Below are positions 1 to 8,946 of a stretch of DNA of 22,264 bases, in pieces. The notes beneath the pieces were generated by a model. It saw only the letters and a program-made list of their open reading frames with translations, made no database searches and was not told the DNA's origin. The stretch comes from Scenedesmus sp. ARA3 (Eukaryota > Chlorophyta > Chlorophyceae > Sphaeropleales > Scenedesmaceae), in contig RWJK01001930.1 of assembly GCA_004335835.1 (NCBI GenBank), positions 77,493 through 99,756 on the forward strand, in the 5' to 3' direction. The position numbers and the translations under genes were made by a program. Numbering within the stretch: position 1 is the stretch's first letter; every line of letters starts with the position of its first letter.

Positions 1-58
1 TTCAGCAGATACAAAGCACCGACGACCTACTTATCAAACGTTGTGTTCACTTGCGCAG

Positions 59-901
59 GTGCGGCTGGCGTATGCGGGTGTGGAGCTGGACCCCTCCAAG
101 GACAGCAGCCCCTTGAAACTCAACCCCAAGATATCAATGCTGCAGTGCATGATGCGCATGAAAGGAGGCAGCAGCAGCAGCAGCAGCACAGCTGGCGCAG
201 CTGCCAGCGCAACAGTAAGCAAGATTGTGACGGCGCCAGGTGCCGGTGTGCACGGCAGCGCAGCGGTGCAGCTGGCCAAGCAGTTCCGGCACATCATGCG
301 GCACCCGATTCCTGGCGTGAGCTGTGCGCCAGATGACAACGATGCGATGACCTGGCACGTGAAGGTGCGAGGAAGGCCCCCATATACCAGCAGCATGCAA
401 CTTCCTTGCGCTAAAATGCGAGTGGCTTACGTGCAGTTTGTGAAGCCAATGGGTTGGTGTCCGCTGGTGTATCTCAGCACTGTGCGCCATAGTTCCAACC
501 AGCCAGATTCAAGTCAGCAATCAGCCTGCTCAATGTTGCTGCTGCTGCTGCTGCTGCTGTGGTTGCTTTGGCAGCTGGCAGGGCCCAGCAACACGCCCTA
601 TGCTGGGGGCTGGTTCTCAGTGCAGCTGAAGTTTGACAACAGCTTCCCAGGCGTGATGCCCCGCGTGCGCTTCATGACGCCCATCTGGCACCCCAACATT
701 GCAGCAGATGGCAGCTACGTGTGTGTGGATTTTGGCGAGGATGTGCGCTCCGTGGCGTGCGTGCTGTCGGGCCTGCAGATGCTGCTGGCACACCCCAATG
801 CAGACTCACCTCACAACCTCAGCTGTGGGCTAGAAATGAAAAAGGACCATAGTGCGTACGAGGCCAAAGCGAGGAGCATGACGGCGCAGTCTGCCATGTA
901 G
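59..901 (+). CDS. Divergent ubiquitin-conjugating enzyme (E2/UBC fold), 3' part of gene
   Basis: The gene enters from the left edge: an acceptor (TTGCGCAG) precedes coding sequence at 59. Proposed exons are 59-364 and 575-901 (TAG), giving about 210 visible residues. The first 70 or so are a Ser/Ala-rich extension. The UBC fold starts near AVQLAKQFRHIMRHP, runs through GPSNTPYAGGWF and the HPN motif (codons 689-697), and ends in AYEAKARSMTAQSAM, which aligns without gaps to the C-terminal helix of UBE2D-type E2s. Removing 365-574 (donor GTGCGA, acceptor TTGGCAG) gives exactly the canonical spacing between WHVK and the GPxxxPYxGG loop. The likely catalytic Cys is at 722-724. It lies one residue further from HPN than in UBE2D, and the following loop is about four residues shorter with no Trp-Ser-Pro motif. 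E2s normally carry ubiquitin or a ubiquitin-like protein as a Cys thioester; activity here is likely but not assured. A catalytically dead UEV-type variant is the alternative. Confidence 0.85.
   Translation: MRLAYAGVELDPSKDSSPLKLNPKISMLQCMMRMKGGSSSSSSTAGAAASATVSKIVTAPGAGVHGSAAVQLAKQFRHIMRHPIPGVSCAPDDNDAMTWHVKVRGRPPYTSSMQLPCAKMRVAYVQFVKPMGWCPLVYLSTVRHSSNQPDSSQQSACSMLLLLLLLLWLLWQLAGPSNTPYAGGWFSVQLKFDNSFPGVMPRVRFMTPIWHPNIAADGSYVCVDFGEDVRSVACVLSGLQMLLAHPNADSPHNLSCGLEMKKDHSAYEAKARSMTAQSAM
365..574 (+). other. 210-bp intron of the E2 gene, in frame and stop-free
   Basis: The donor is AAG|GTGCGA and the acceptor is TTTGGCAG|CTG. The length is exactly 70 codons and the E2 reading frame stays open through it. 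A (CTG)8 run near its 3' end would encode Leu if retained. Removal is supported because it restores the normal E2 loop spacing. Confidence 0.7.
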
Positions 902-1230
902 CAGGACATGGGGATGTGCTTCCTCGACGTTCAGCGGTTGTTGCCAACTGTCTGTTGGACAGGGGCGTTACAGTCAGTTGCATGCAAGCAGGCAGTTGCG
1001 TTATTGCAAGGACATTCAAGTGGTGCTTAAGATGGAGGGAGACCTGGTGGTTGCTGCTGTTGTTTGTTTGAATTTTTGTCATTAGGGCTTGGGTAATACT
1101 ACTTTGGCTACAAGGGATCGGTCTGGCTCTTAGCCTCAATGAAGTGCAGCTAAAAATCAAACATAATCAGTTTGCTTGCTCGTCAGCACCAGAGTTCAAC
1201 TGCAGGCGTTTGTTGTAGCAGCTGCGAACA
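902..1230. other. E2 3' UTR / IDO 5' flank
   Basis: This gap of about 330 bp between the E2 stop and the IDO start codon has no convincing ORF. It must hold the E2 terminator region and the IDO promoter and 5' UTR. I see no clear TATA box and no TGTAA-type polyadenylation signal. Confidence 0.5.
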
Positions 1231-2281
1231 ATGTCGCTAGCCCTGCAGCACCCGAATATGACCGCCCGATCGCAAGCTACAAATACACAGAAACGCCCTA
1301 AAGTGCAATGTAGAGCCACCACAAAGCAGCTGCTCTTCAACCAGGTCACACCAGACAGGGCTTTCCTGCCAGCACAGGACCCACTCGTGAGGTGCAGACA
1401 AGCATGCAGGAGCCCTGCAGCACTGCAAGTGCAAATGAAAAGCATTGCTGTCTCTACAGCGTGCAGTGTTGATGAGTACGCCTGTACAGGCGCAGGAACA
1501 ACAGGCTCAGGTGTAGCAGAAGAGCCAGCAGCTGTTGCTGTAGCCGCACACACCTGAATGTCATCCCACAAAGTGCTACCATCAGCGCTCCGTGCCCTCC
1601 ACATTGCTACTGTACTTTGACCTCAAGATGTTACAAAGCTATTTAAGTCTTGCGCTGCTAAACCATTCCTGCAGGCTGCCACCTGGCCTGCAAGCATACG
1701 AGGATGCCTTGCAGGAGCTGCCCAAGCTCGCCCTGGGCAGTGAGTGGCTGCATGGCGGCACACACCGCGATGAGCAGGCTCTGCCAACTGCTGCCAAAGC
1801 AGAGAATAACGTGTTGCAGGAGGGCAGATGTAGCGTCAGACAGCACTTGCAAAACAGCTCTGCAAGACAATGCAGGATACTACCAGTAATCTCCTGATGC
1901 CTTCAGTGCACTTGCCCCTGCTAACAACCCTTCGCTCCAACCCGCTCCTAAACACGTGCTTTGTCATGATCTGATGTGTTTGTCGCTTGACTGCAACGTG
2001 CTGCTGCTAACAGGCCCTGGGTTCTTGAGGCAAACCTTGCAGGATCTGCCTTGCTTTGACCTGCAGCAGCTGCCAGCACTCGCCAGCTGCGACACAGCAC
2101 AGCTGCTGCAGCAACTGCCGCCTGCTTGCCAATGCTATACTGCTGCTGCTGGCACCAGCAGCAGCAGCAGCAGCAGCCCGCAGCAGAGCACGGCTGATGT
2201 GTTGAGGAGCTTTCCGTCGTGTGACGCCCAGCTCTGGAGGGCGTACATGGTGCTGGCTTTCCTGACACATGTGAGCAGAGG

Positions 2282-2319
<38 letters not shown>

Positions 2320-5300
2320 GGAAGTGAACATGTCAACGTCTGCATCATTGTCTGCTGTGTCTGTGCAGTTGCTGGCGCTGGTTCTGCTGCCACGCAGGCT
2401 GTGCAGCAGCAGACCTCACACCTGTTCAAACAGGGAGGAGTTCATATCTCCCCCCCTCTGAAGTGTTACTCATCTTACTCATGTGCGCCTTGTCGTGCCC
2501 TGCAGGGCTTCCTGTGGTGTGATGGTCCTGGCGTGCCCAGCGTGCTGCCACACCTGCTGGCCGTGTGGTTACTCGTCCACAATGCACAGCCCAAACATGC
2601 ATCCCGCTTATGTGTCTCTTCACTGCAGGGCTTCCTGTGGTGTGATGGCCCTGGCGCGGTGTTGTTGCTGGCACTTGTTATGCAGCATGCGCAGGCTGTG
2701 CAGCAGCGCGCCTCACGTCTTTTCATTCCATACTCATCCTGCCACTGCCTCCTGCCTGCAGGGTTACTTGTGGTGTGATGGGCCTGGCGAGCCCAGCGTG
2801 CTGCCACATTGTCATCATGCACATAACACATATGGTTTATGTATGTTCTTCCTCCTGCCTGCAGGGTTACTTGTGGTGTGATGGGCTTGGCGTGCCCAGC
2901 GTGCTGCCGTGTTGTCGCTCACACAGTAACATACCTGTGTCTCCTGCCTGCAGGGCCTCCTGTGGTGTGATGGCCCTGGCGTGCCTAGCGTGCTGACACA
3001 GCTGCTGGCGCAGCCCTTTGCAGCCGTGTCAGCAGCAATAGGCATGCCGCCGGTGCTGACATACGCGACATACAACCTCATGTGAGCTGCTGGTAGTAGC
3101 TGCATGTGCTGATCAAGATGGCTGCTAGCAGCGTGTGAGCTGCAGCTTCTAGCAGTGGGCATGCCGCCGGCGCTGACGTACTCCACATACAACCTCATGT
3201 CAGCTGCCAGCTGCAGCTGCATGAGCTGTGCCTTTGCTGCATGTGCACGTGTGTCCCACAACAGCAGTTGCGAGGCACGTGCCGGGCCCTGCCAGGGCAT
3301 ACACGACCACACAGCAGCGCTGCAACCTCAGCTGTGCCTGCTCAGCTTTTATGAGAGAGGATAGTTACATGTGGGTCCTGGCACCATCTTAGATGGTATG
3401 AAGTGTTGCAGCAAGCAGCGTGCAGTGTGGATGGCAAGCTCCAAGGGTTGGCCTGGGCTTCTCACTTGCGACTTGTGACGTGCTTGCAGGAACTGGCGCC
3501 GACTGGACCCTGCAGCGCCTCTGGAGCTCGGCAACATCTGCTGCCAACACGTGCGTGTTTGACCGATGTTGACCAGTGTTCTGACCGAGATGTGACCGGT
3601 GTTTGACCGTTTATTTTATAATCCATCGATACAACTGCAACACAAGGTAGCTGCTTACTGTGCATGAAGCACACTGCAAGCTTGCATGTAGGGATGTGCG
3701 CGGACGTATAATTTTACCTTCTATACTATAATTTATAACGTACAACACGTATAAACGTATTTATACCTCGTATAACAGTATAGGAAACACCCTGTTTTTG
3801 CAACAAGGGGTTTTATGATGATTCTGACAACGCAGGGTTGTTGAGGATGTTGTCAAGTATTTTTTGGTTGCTTTGAAGCCCCTACAGCTGCCAGCTGAGT
3901 GCAGAAATGGTGGAGTTCTTGTGAAATATACCCATTATACTGTCTTACTGTTACTAGTATAATACCACTTATACTATACAAACGGTATGATACTCATGCG
4001 TTTATACTGAGTATATGATGGATCGTGGACGTATAATGTGTATGTGACGTATAAAATGCCCAGTATACACGTATTTATACACGTATCCAGCGTACTCAGC
4101 GTATACTACAACTATAAGTCAATTATGCGTATAACCAGGCTCTCAAAAAGTATACGACGTATAATACCGTATATTATACTTCCGTATATTGTACGTCTAT
4201 ATGTCCGCACATCCCTACTTGCATGCCATGCCGCAGGCAGGATGCGCTGCAGCAGTGCGTCTGCAGAGGATTTGCAGCATGCAGCAGAACTGCTGTGTCT
4301 GTGGCAGCAGTGCCTGTGCTGTATTGTGGCTGTTGTATAGACAAGGAGCACATTATCAAGGCCTGGTATATGGTCAACCCTACTGCTGCTTCATTTCTTG
4401 CTTGCAGAACTTCTTTGGCGGCATGGATGAGGAGTGGTTCAGGCTCATCCACGTGGCCATCGAGGCGGCAGCAGCGCCGGCCATCGCAGCGCTGCAACCG
4501 CTGCAGCAGGCGGCACTGCAGGTAGGAGTGCCGGCTGTGCTGCGGCCTGTTGACTGCAGAGTGCGTGCCTGCTGATTGCCTACGTGTTTGCGGCTCAGGG
4601 ATCAGCTAATTATGCTGCACCGACTGCTTGCCGTGCAGATGCGCTAATCCATTATATTAGCAGCAACTGTGCCTGGCAAATATCCTGAGATTGGGCGATC
4701 AGCTTGGTAAAGGATCATAGCACCAAGCTTGCTGCTGCTGCTCCCCCCGTTTGTCTGCGCCACAACAACCACAACAACAGCGTGTTGCCGCTGCCACCAC
4801 TGCTGCTGCTGCTGCGGCCGCTGCTGCCGCCACAACAGCGTGACGCAGCAGCCATGGAGCTGCACCTTGCCGCCATCACCTCTGCCTTACAAGCCATCAC
4901 CACTGCTGCTGCCGCCGCTGCTGCTGCTGCTGCTGCCGATGCCGCTGCTGCTGCTGCTGCCGCTGCCATAACAGCGTGACGCAGCAGCCATGGAGCTGCA
5001 CTTTGCCGCCATCACATCAGCCCTGCAGGCCATGCAGGAGCTGCTGGCCCGCATGGGGGAGCGCTGCGACCCTTATGTGTACTACAAACGCGTGCGCGTG
5101 CCCATGTCAGGTACTTTGGGCTAAATGGTTGCGGTTGTCCTGTTTGTGCTCTAATGCTTTTGCATGGGGGAGCGCTGCAACCCTTATAAGCGTGTTTGTA
5201 CTAGACGGATCCAATGTGTCTTGTGTATGATTTCGAATGTTGTGCATTGGGGAGTGATGTGACCCACACGTGCTCTACAAGCGTGTACATGTGCCCATGT

Positions 5301-5848
5301 CAGTTGAGAGGCGGCTCGGGATGTGCCTGCCCTTTTTTGCGAACAGAAGTTGCAGTCATTTGCATGCAGGCAGTCTGCATAAGCAATGTGCAGCGCTTTC
5401 AGGAGGAGCTGTGCTGCTGTGCTGCTGCTGCTGCTGTGGTGCTCACAATCCAGGCAGGCGCAACAACGAGGCGCTGCCGCAGGGCCTGATCTATGGCGGG
5501 CTGTGCGGCGACAACAACAACCTGCTGCTGCTGCTGCTGCCACTTCTAATGTTCTGTGATTGACAGGGGGGCGTAACAACGAGGCGCTGCCGCAGAGCCT
5601 GGTCTATGAAGGGCTGTTCGGCAACAACCTGATGCTGCTGCCGCCGCTGCTGCCGCTGCTGATATTATTTCTAATCGACAGGCTGGCGCAACAACGAGGC
5701 GCTGCCTCAGGGCCTGGTCTATGAAGGGCTGTGCGGCAACAACAACCTGCTGCTGCTGGTGCTGCTGATGTGTTTTCTAATTGACAGGCTGGCGCAACAA
5801 CGAGGCACTGCCACAGGGCCTGATCTACGAGGGTCTCTGGGCCAACAA

Positions 5849-5883
<35 letters not shown>

Positions 5884-6903
5884 TGCTCCTGCTCCTGCTC
5901 CTGCTGCCGCTGCTGATGTTCTTTCTGTTTTACAGGCTGGCGCAACAACGAGGCGCTGCCGCAGGGCCTGGTCTATGAAGGCCTCTGGGGCAACAACCTG
6001 CTGCCGCTGCTGCTGCCGGTGCTGCGGATTTTCCTGTTTACAGGGTGGCGTAGCAACGAGGCGCTGCCGCAAGGCCTGATCTAAGAAGGCCTCTGAGGCA
6101 ACAACCTGCTGATGTTGCTGCTGCCGCTGCTGCGGTTTTCGATGTGTACAGGGTGGCGCAACAATGAGGCGCTGCCGCAGGGCCTCATCTACGAGGGTCT
6201 CTGGGCCAACAACCTGCTGCTGCTGCTGCTGCTGCTGCTGTTTGTTTTTCAGGCTGGCGCAACAACGAGGCGCTGCCACAGGGCCTGGTCTACGAGGGGC
6301 TGTGGGGCAACCGGCCGCAGCAACTGTACGGCGAAACCGGCGCGCAGTCGACTGTGGTGCACGCACTGGACGCAGCGCTGGGCATCCAGCATACAAAGGG
6401 GTGGTGAGTAAGGGTTCCAGTTTGTTCTGTGGTTTGACACAGATTTTTACTCAATTGTGGTGCGCGCGTTGGATGCTGCTCCAGGCATCCAGCACAAAAA
6501 GAGCTGGTGAGTGCAGCCAATGACTTTGGTTTGGTGGTTTAGGATGAGGGAATGCTGGTGCGCACACGCACTACACGCTGCACTGGGTTTCCAGCAGCAT
6601 CGATCACTCGCATCTCTGTCCTAGCCTGGTTGCTTCGCCTGCAGGATGCAGGTCTGCCTCACTGACATGCAGGCTGTGCCCACATGCCGCCAAGCCACAG
6701 AGCCTTGCTGCAGCAGCTGCCCGCTGAAGCAGTACTGACACCCAGCCTGCTTCTGCTCTTTGGTGCTGAATTGCATGCAGGATGCAAGCATACTTGACAG
6801 ACATGCGCGCCCACATGCCGCCCAGCCACCGAGCTTTCCTGCATCAGCTGGAGCAAGAGCCCTCAGTGCGGGACGCTGTGCAGGCGCTGGCACAGACAAC
6901 AAC

Positions 6904-6934
<31 letters not shown>

Positions 6935-7192
6935 GGCAGCAACAAAAGCAGCAGCAGCAGCAGCCTAGTGGAGGCGTATGATGCAGCAATAGCAGAGCTG
7001 GAGCGGTTTAGGTCGCAGCACCGAGCATTTGCGATTGCATACATTGCGCAGTGGTCTAAAAAAGAGGCAAAGGAGGTCGGGACAGGCGGCAGCGACTTTG
7101 TGCCTGCGCTGTCAGCATATAAAGATGCGACTGCTGCACACAAGCTAGCCGGCAGCAGCAGCAGCAGCAGGGGCTGTCCGCTGCACAGCTAG
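1231..7192 (+). CDS. IDO: Indoleamine 2,3-dioxygenase (IDO family), nine exons, complete
   Basis: IDO-family haem enzymes oxidatively open the indole ring of tryptophan to N-formylkynurenine. Proposed exons: 1231-1391, 1675-1739, 2014-2270, 2954-3081, 3490-3550, 4408-4521, 4975-5110, 6253-6403, 6781-7192. They total 1485 nt (494 aa plus TAG), and every junction phase agrees. Family landmarks in order: FLPAQDPLVRLPPGL; LWRAYMVLAFLTH joined to WCDGPGVPSVL; GMPPVLTYATYNLMNWRRLDP; FFGGMDEEWF; RCDPYVYYKRVRVPMSGWR; GLVYEGLWG; GETGAQSTVVHALDAALG; DMRAHMPPSHRAFL; FRSQH; GTGGSD. By alignment, His438 matches the proximal haem ligand (human His346) and Arg303 matches substrate-pocket Arg231; Tyr298 replaces Phe226. 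Ser/Asn tracts interrupt the protein near residues 135 and 400. The first 39 residues are basic and rich in Ser/Thr/Ala, so an organelle-targeting leader is possible. Donors are GTGAGT, GTGAGC, GTGCGT, GTGCAG, GTAGGA and GTACTT. Several introns hold decayed copies of adjoining exon edges. The fit to the IDO family is strong; the organelle location is inference. Confidence 0.92.
2283..2318. repeat. (CTG)12 microsatellite in IDO intron 3
   Basis: Twelve uninterrupted CTG units begin 12 bp after the exon 3 donor at 2271. Confidence 0.95.
2506..3081 (+). repeat. Five-copy array of IDO exon 4 5' edge (acceptor plus WCDGP segment)
   Basis: Copies begin directly after a CAG acceptor at 2506, 2629, 2762, 2865 and 2954 (spacing 123, 133, 103, 89 bp). 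Each encodes G-[FYL]-LWCDG followed by Pro or Leu and Gly. Copies 1, 3 and 4 continue through P-S-V-L, and copy 2 diverges earlier. Only the last copy, 2954-3081, continues into QLLAQPFAAVSAAIGMPPV and reaches a donor, so it is taken as the real exon. A shared segment around 2393-2423 and 2689-2720 suggests an additional, larger duplication offset of about 296 bp. The upstream copies are read as non-functional exon fragments within intron 3. Confidence 0.85.
3158..3205 (+). repeat. Decayed copy of the IDO exon 4 3' edge
   Basis: The segment encoding GMPPALTYSTYNLM repeats 3041-3081 (GMPPVLTYATYNLM) 117 bp downstream. The donor GTGAGC of the real exon is changed to GTCAGC in the copy. The copy lies after the real exon, inside intron 4. 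Confidence 0.85.
3681..3688. repeat. Left 8-bp target-site duplication of the hAT element
   Basis: CTTGCATG is identical to 4218-4225. Confidence 0.88.
3689..4217. mobile_element. Non-autonomous hAT-type element (MITE-like), 529 bp
   Basis: The ends form an inverted repeat: the left end reads TAGGGATGTGCG and the right end reads CGCACATCCCTA. Similarity continues for about 20 bp with a 2-nt gap. The element is flanked by a perfect 8-bp direct repeat, CTTGCATG, at 3681-3688 and 4218-4225. An 8-bp target duplication and termini starting TAGGGATG fit the hAT superfamily; Ac/Ds ends also begin this way. The interior is very AT-rich against GC-rich surroundings. It carries ten copies of CGTATA, clustered toward both ends, which could be subterminal transposase-binding motifs (inference). 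There is no transposase ORF. It sits in IDO intron 5 and is presumably spliced out. Confidence 0.87.
4218..4225. repeat. Right 8-bp target-site duplication of the hAT element
   Basis: CTTGCATG is identical to 3681-3688. Confidence 0.88.
4839..4905 (+). repeat. Partial copy of the IDO exon 7 5' edge
   Basis: It begins after ACAACAG and encodes RDAAAMELHLAAITSALQA, then dissolves into GCTGCTGCC-type triplets. The real exon starts 136 bp later at 4975 with the same acceptor context and RDAAAMELHFAAITSALQA. Confidence 0.85.
5151..5306 (+). repeat. Two decayed copies of the IDO exon 7 3' edge
   Basis: The segment at about 5160-5197 and a more diverged one at about 5240-5306 both resemble 5054-5110, which encodes MGERCDPYVYYKRVRVPMS. 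The second copy ends in CCCATGTCAG like the real exon end, but the following donor is gone (TTGAGA). Both lie downstream of the real exon. Confidence 0.75.
5454..6403 (+). repeat. Eight-copy array of IDO exon 8 5' edge (GWRNNEALPQGL segment)
   Basis: Copies start right after an AG acceptor at 5454, 5567, 5682, 5788, 5936, 6044, 6152 and 6253 (spacing 113, 115, 106, 148, 108, 108, 101 bp). Each encodes a version of GWRNNEALPQGLIYEGL followed by Asn codons and then CTG/CCG triplets up to the next acceptor. Decay is uneven: copies 1 and 2 lose the Trp (GRR and GGR). Copy 6 has a stop where Tyr-Glu should be, and changes Asn to Ser. Only copy 8 (6253-6403) continues into the conserved GETGAQS segment and a GTGAGT donor, so it is the real exon. 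Confidence 0.9.
6456..6600 (+). repeat. Two decayed copies of the IDO exon 8 3' edge
   Basis: About 6456-6512 repeats 6354-6409 (103-bp offset), including the GGTGAGT donor context after AAAGAGCTG. About 6555-6600 is a much weaker second copy. Both lie downstream of the real exon 8. Confidence 0.78.
6645..6722 (+). repeat. Decayed copy of the IDO exon 9 5' edge
   Basis: It starts after GCCTGCAG and resembles 6781-6855 (GATGCAAGCATACTTGACAG and following bases), with substitutions and a small insertion. It lies 136 bp upstream of the real final exon. Confidence 0.8.
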
Positions 7193-7403
7193 GTGCTGGC
7201 TTTGTGCCTGCACTGTCAGCATACAAGGATGCGACTGCTGCACACAAGGTCGCCGGCAGCAGCAGCAGCAGCAGCAGGGGCTGTCCGCTGCACAGCTAGG
7301 TGCTGGCTTTGTGCCTGCACTGTCAGCATACAAGGATGCGACTGCTGCACACAAGCTCGCCGGCAGCAGCAGCAGCAGCAGGGGCTGTCCGCTGCACAGC
7401 TAG
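7095..7403 (+). repeat. Three tandem copies of the IDO stop-codon region
   Basis: TTTGTGCCTG begins at 7097, 7201 and 7308 (offsets 104 and 107 bp). Each unit holds the SAYKDATAAHKL-encoding segment, a CAG triplet run of variable length, and CCGCTGCACAGCTAG. The first TAG ends the IDO frame, so copies 2 and 3 fall in the 3' UTR. Confidence 0.9.
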
Positions 7404-8164
7404 GTGGGGAGCAAGTCGCAGCATATGCTGTAGTATGCCAATGCGAGCTGGTGCTGCGCACAGTAGGCTAGATAGAAGCCGGCAAAGCGGCCATAACATG
7501 CGATTTGTGCTTGTTTTGGTGCAATTTTGATGGCTGTAGCAATATTTTAAACAGGTATTGCAATCTTTGAACAGCATTTGTGTGCTGCATGCTTCCTGTA
7601 TGTTAATTGCCAGGGCAGCTGCTGCTGTATAGTGCTGTGAGTCACCTGGCGGTGAATTAGCGGGTCGTTTGTGCTTTGAATATGATATTGTGCGTGTGCA
7701 GCGTTGCGGCAGTGGTGTCACAGTTGCATGCTGCAGTACGGCCCGTGCTGGAAGTACGGCACGTGCTGCTGTTGTCATCGCACAGCAACGTAACGGCCGC
7801 GTGTTAGTCACATCGATACATATCCGCAAACGGAGTGTTCAAGCATTGCGGAGAGCCACGTCGTGCAGCAGTCGCAGGATCCCTGCCATAGCCAGTCTGC
7901 AGAAGTGATGCAATCCCTCTCTGCAAGGCCAACGCCAATCGAACGGAGCTTTCTCTCAGTCATCAAGTCCATTCGTCTTCTTAGAACTCTTCTCTGGTCG
8001 CAGTGTTGCCGTTGAAGGCCTGCATGGATATTAGTCTGCTCCCAGGCGTAGTCCTGACAGTGAGTGTTCAGCGTTAGCCTTGATCCGTGGCCCAGCAATG
8101 GCGCAATATTCTAAACTTGCATCTCTTCTGGCTGTAACAACGCTGCACGGACCTGACAGTTGGA
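7193..8164. other. IDO 3' UTR and upstream region of the LRR gene
   Basis: Apart from the stop-region copies up to 7403, no protein-like ORF is convincing on either strand. A 35-codon ATG ORF at about 7908 and a short ATG ORF ending at a GTGAGT near 8059 are possible upstream exons or noise. A TGTAA occurs at 8134, but it is about 940 bp from the IDO stop, too far to call. Confidence 0.4.
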
Positions 8165-8914
8165 ATGCACATGTTGGACACAGCATTGGAAGCAGCAGAT
8201 GAAAGCAGCAGCGCAGCGCTGAGGGCTGTCCTGTTTGTGCAGCAACAGCATCTCCTTCCCACCGCCTCATGAGCACATTTGCTGAATGTCAGTTGATCCG
8301 TCAGCTCTGTTGTTCACTATCCAACCAGCAGCCTCGGAGTTTCTCGTTTTCATTCCGCGTGCAGCCAATGCGCGAGGGCTACTGCTGTGCTGGCAAAGAT
8401 GCCGCAGCAGCACCGCTTGCCGCAGCGCCACTGCATACACTATGAATCTGCATACACAAACCTTAGAGGCATTTGGCCCTGCCAAAGTATCTGTCAGCAC
8501 CCTGGTGCAGCCAGCACAGGTTCTGCGTGGTACATCACATCAGCCAGCTAGCCAGCTACAGAGCTGCACAGGAGCTCCAGCTTGTCCCGCCCACCACCTG
8601 AAGGCATGTCGCATGCACTCTTTGCTGCACTCTGTGTTATGATTACCTGTGCAGGCTGTCGGGCAGCACTTGCAGGAACCGGATGCAGCCAGCTGCTGCT
8701 GTGCCTTACTTCAAACCAAACACCATCTTGCATGCCCAAAATCCTTGTTCCTGTGCAGGCTGTCGGGCAGCACTTGCCAGAGCCGGATGCAGCCAGCTGC
8801 CGCCTTGCCTCTGCACAGCTGGCAGCAGTGGCAGGCCAGCAGCAGCAGGGCAGCCATTTGCAGGTGGTGGCAGCCTCCTTCCAGGCACAGCTGCGCGCAG
8901 AGCTGCGAAAAGAT

Positions 8915-8946
<32 letters not shown>

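Noticed and set aside
3551..3610. Short TGACC-containing repeats after IDO exon 5
   Set aside because: GTGTTTGACCG occurs twice with looser variants between, but the units are short and irregular, so I cannot separate them from chance or minor slippage.
4976..5230. Small ORF with MTQQPWSCTL in the second frame
   Set aside because: It is an out-of-frame shadow of IDO exon 7, whose frame matches the family and the splice phases.
5781..5978. Poly-Leu ORFs that look like membrane segments
   Set aside because: They are translations of CTG microsatellites in introns; no conserved protein context continues across them.
5454..6252. Mutually exclusive alternative exons of the Dscam type
   Set aside because: The seven upstream copies have an acceptor but no matching donor before the CTG run, and some carry stops or lose the conserved Trp.
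5454..6403. Regularly spaced repeats resembling a CRISPR array
   Set aside because: The repeats are coding copies of an IDO exon start behind splice acceptors, the spacers are CTG/CCG triplets, and the genome is eukaryotic.
7323..7829. 168-codon ORF on the minus strand
   Set aside because: It overlaps the tandem IDO 3' copies, shows no protein motif, and is of the kind produced by triplet-rich GC-rich DNA.
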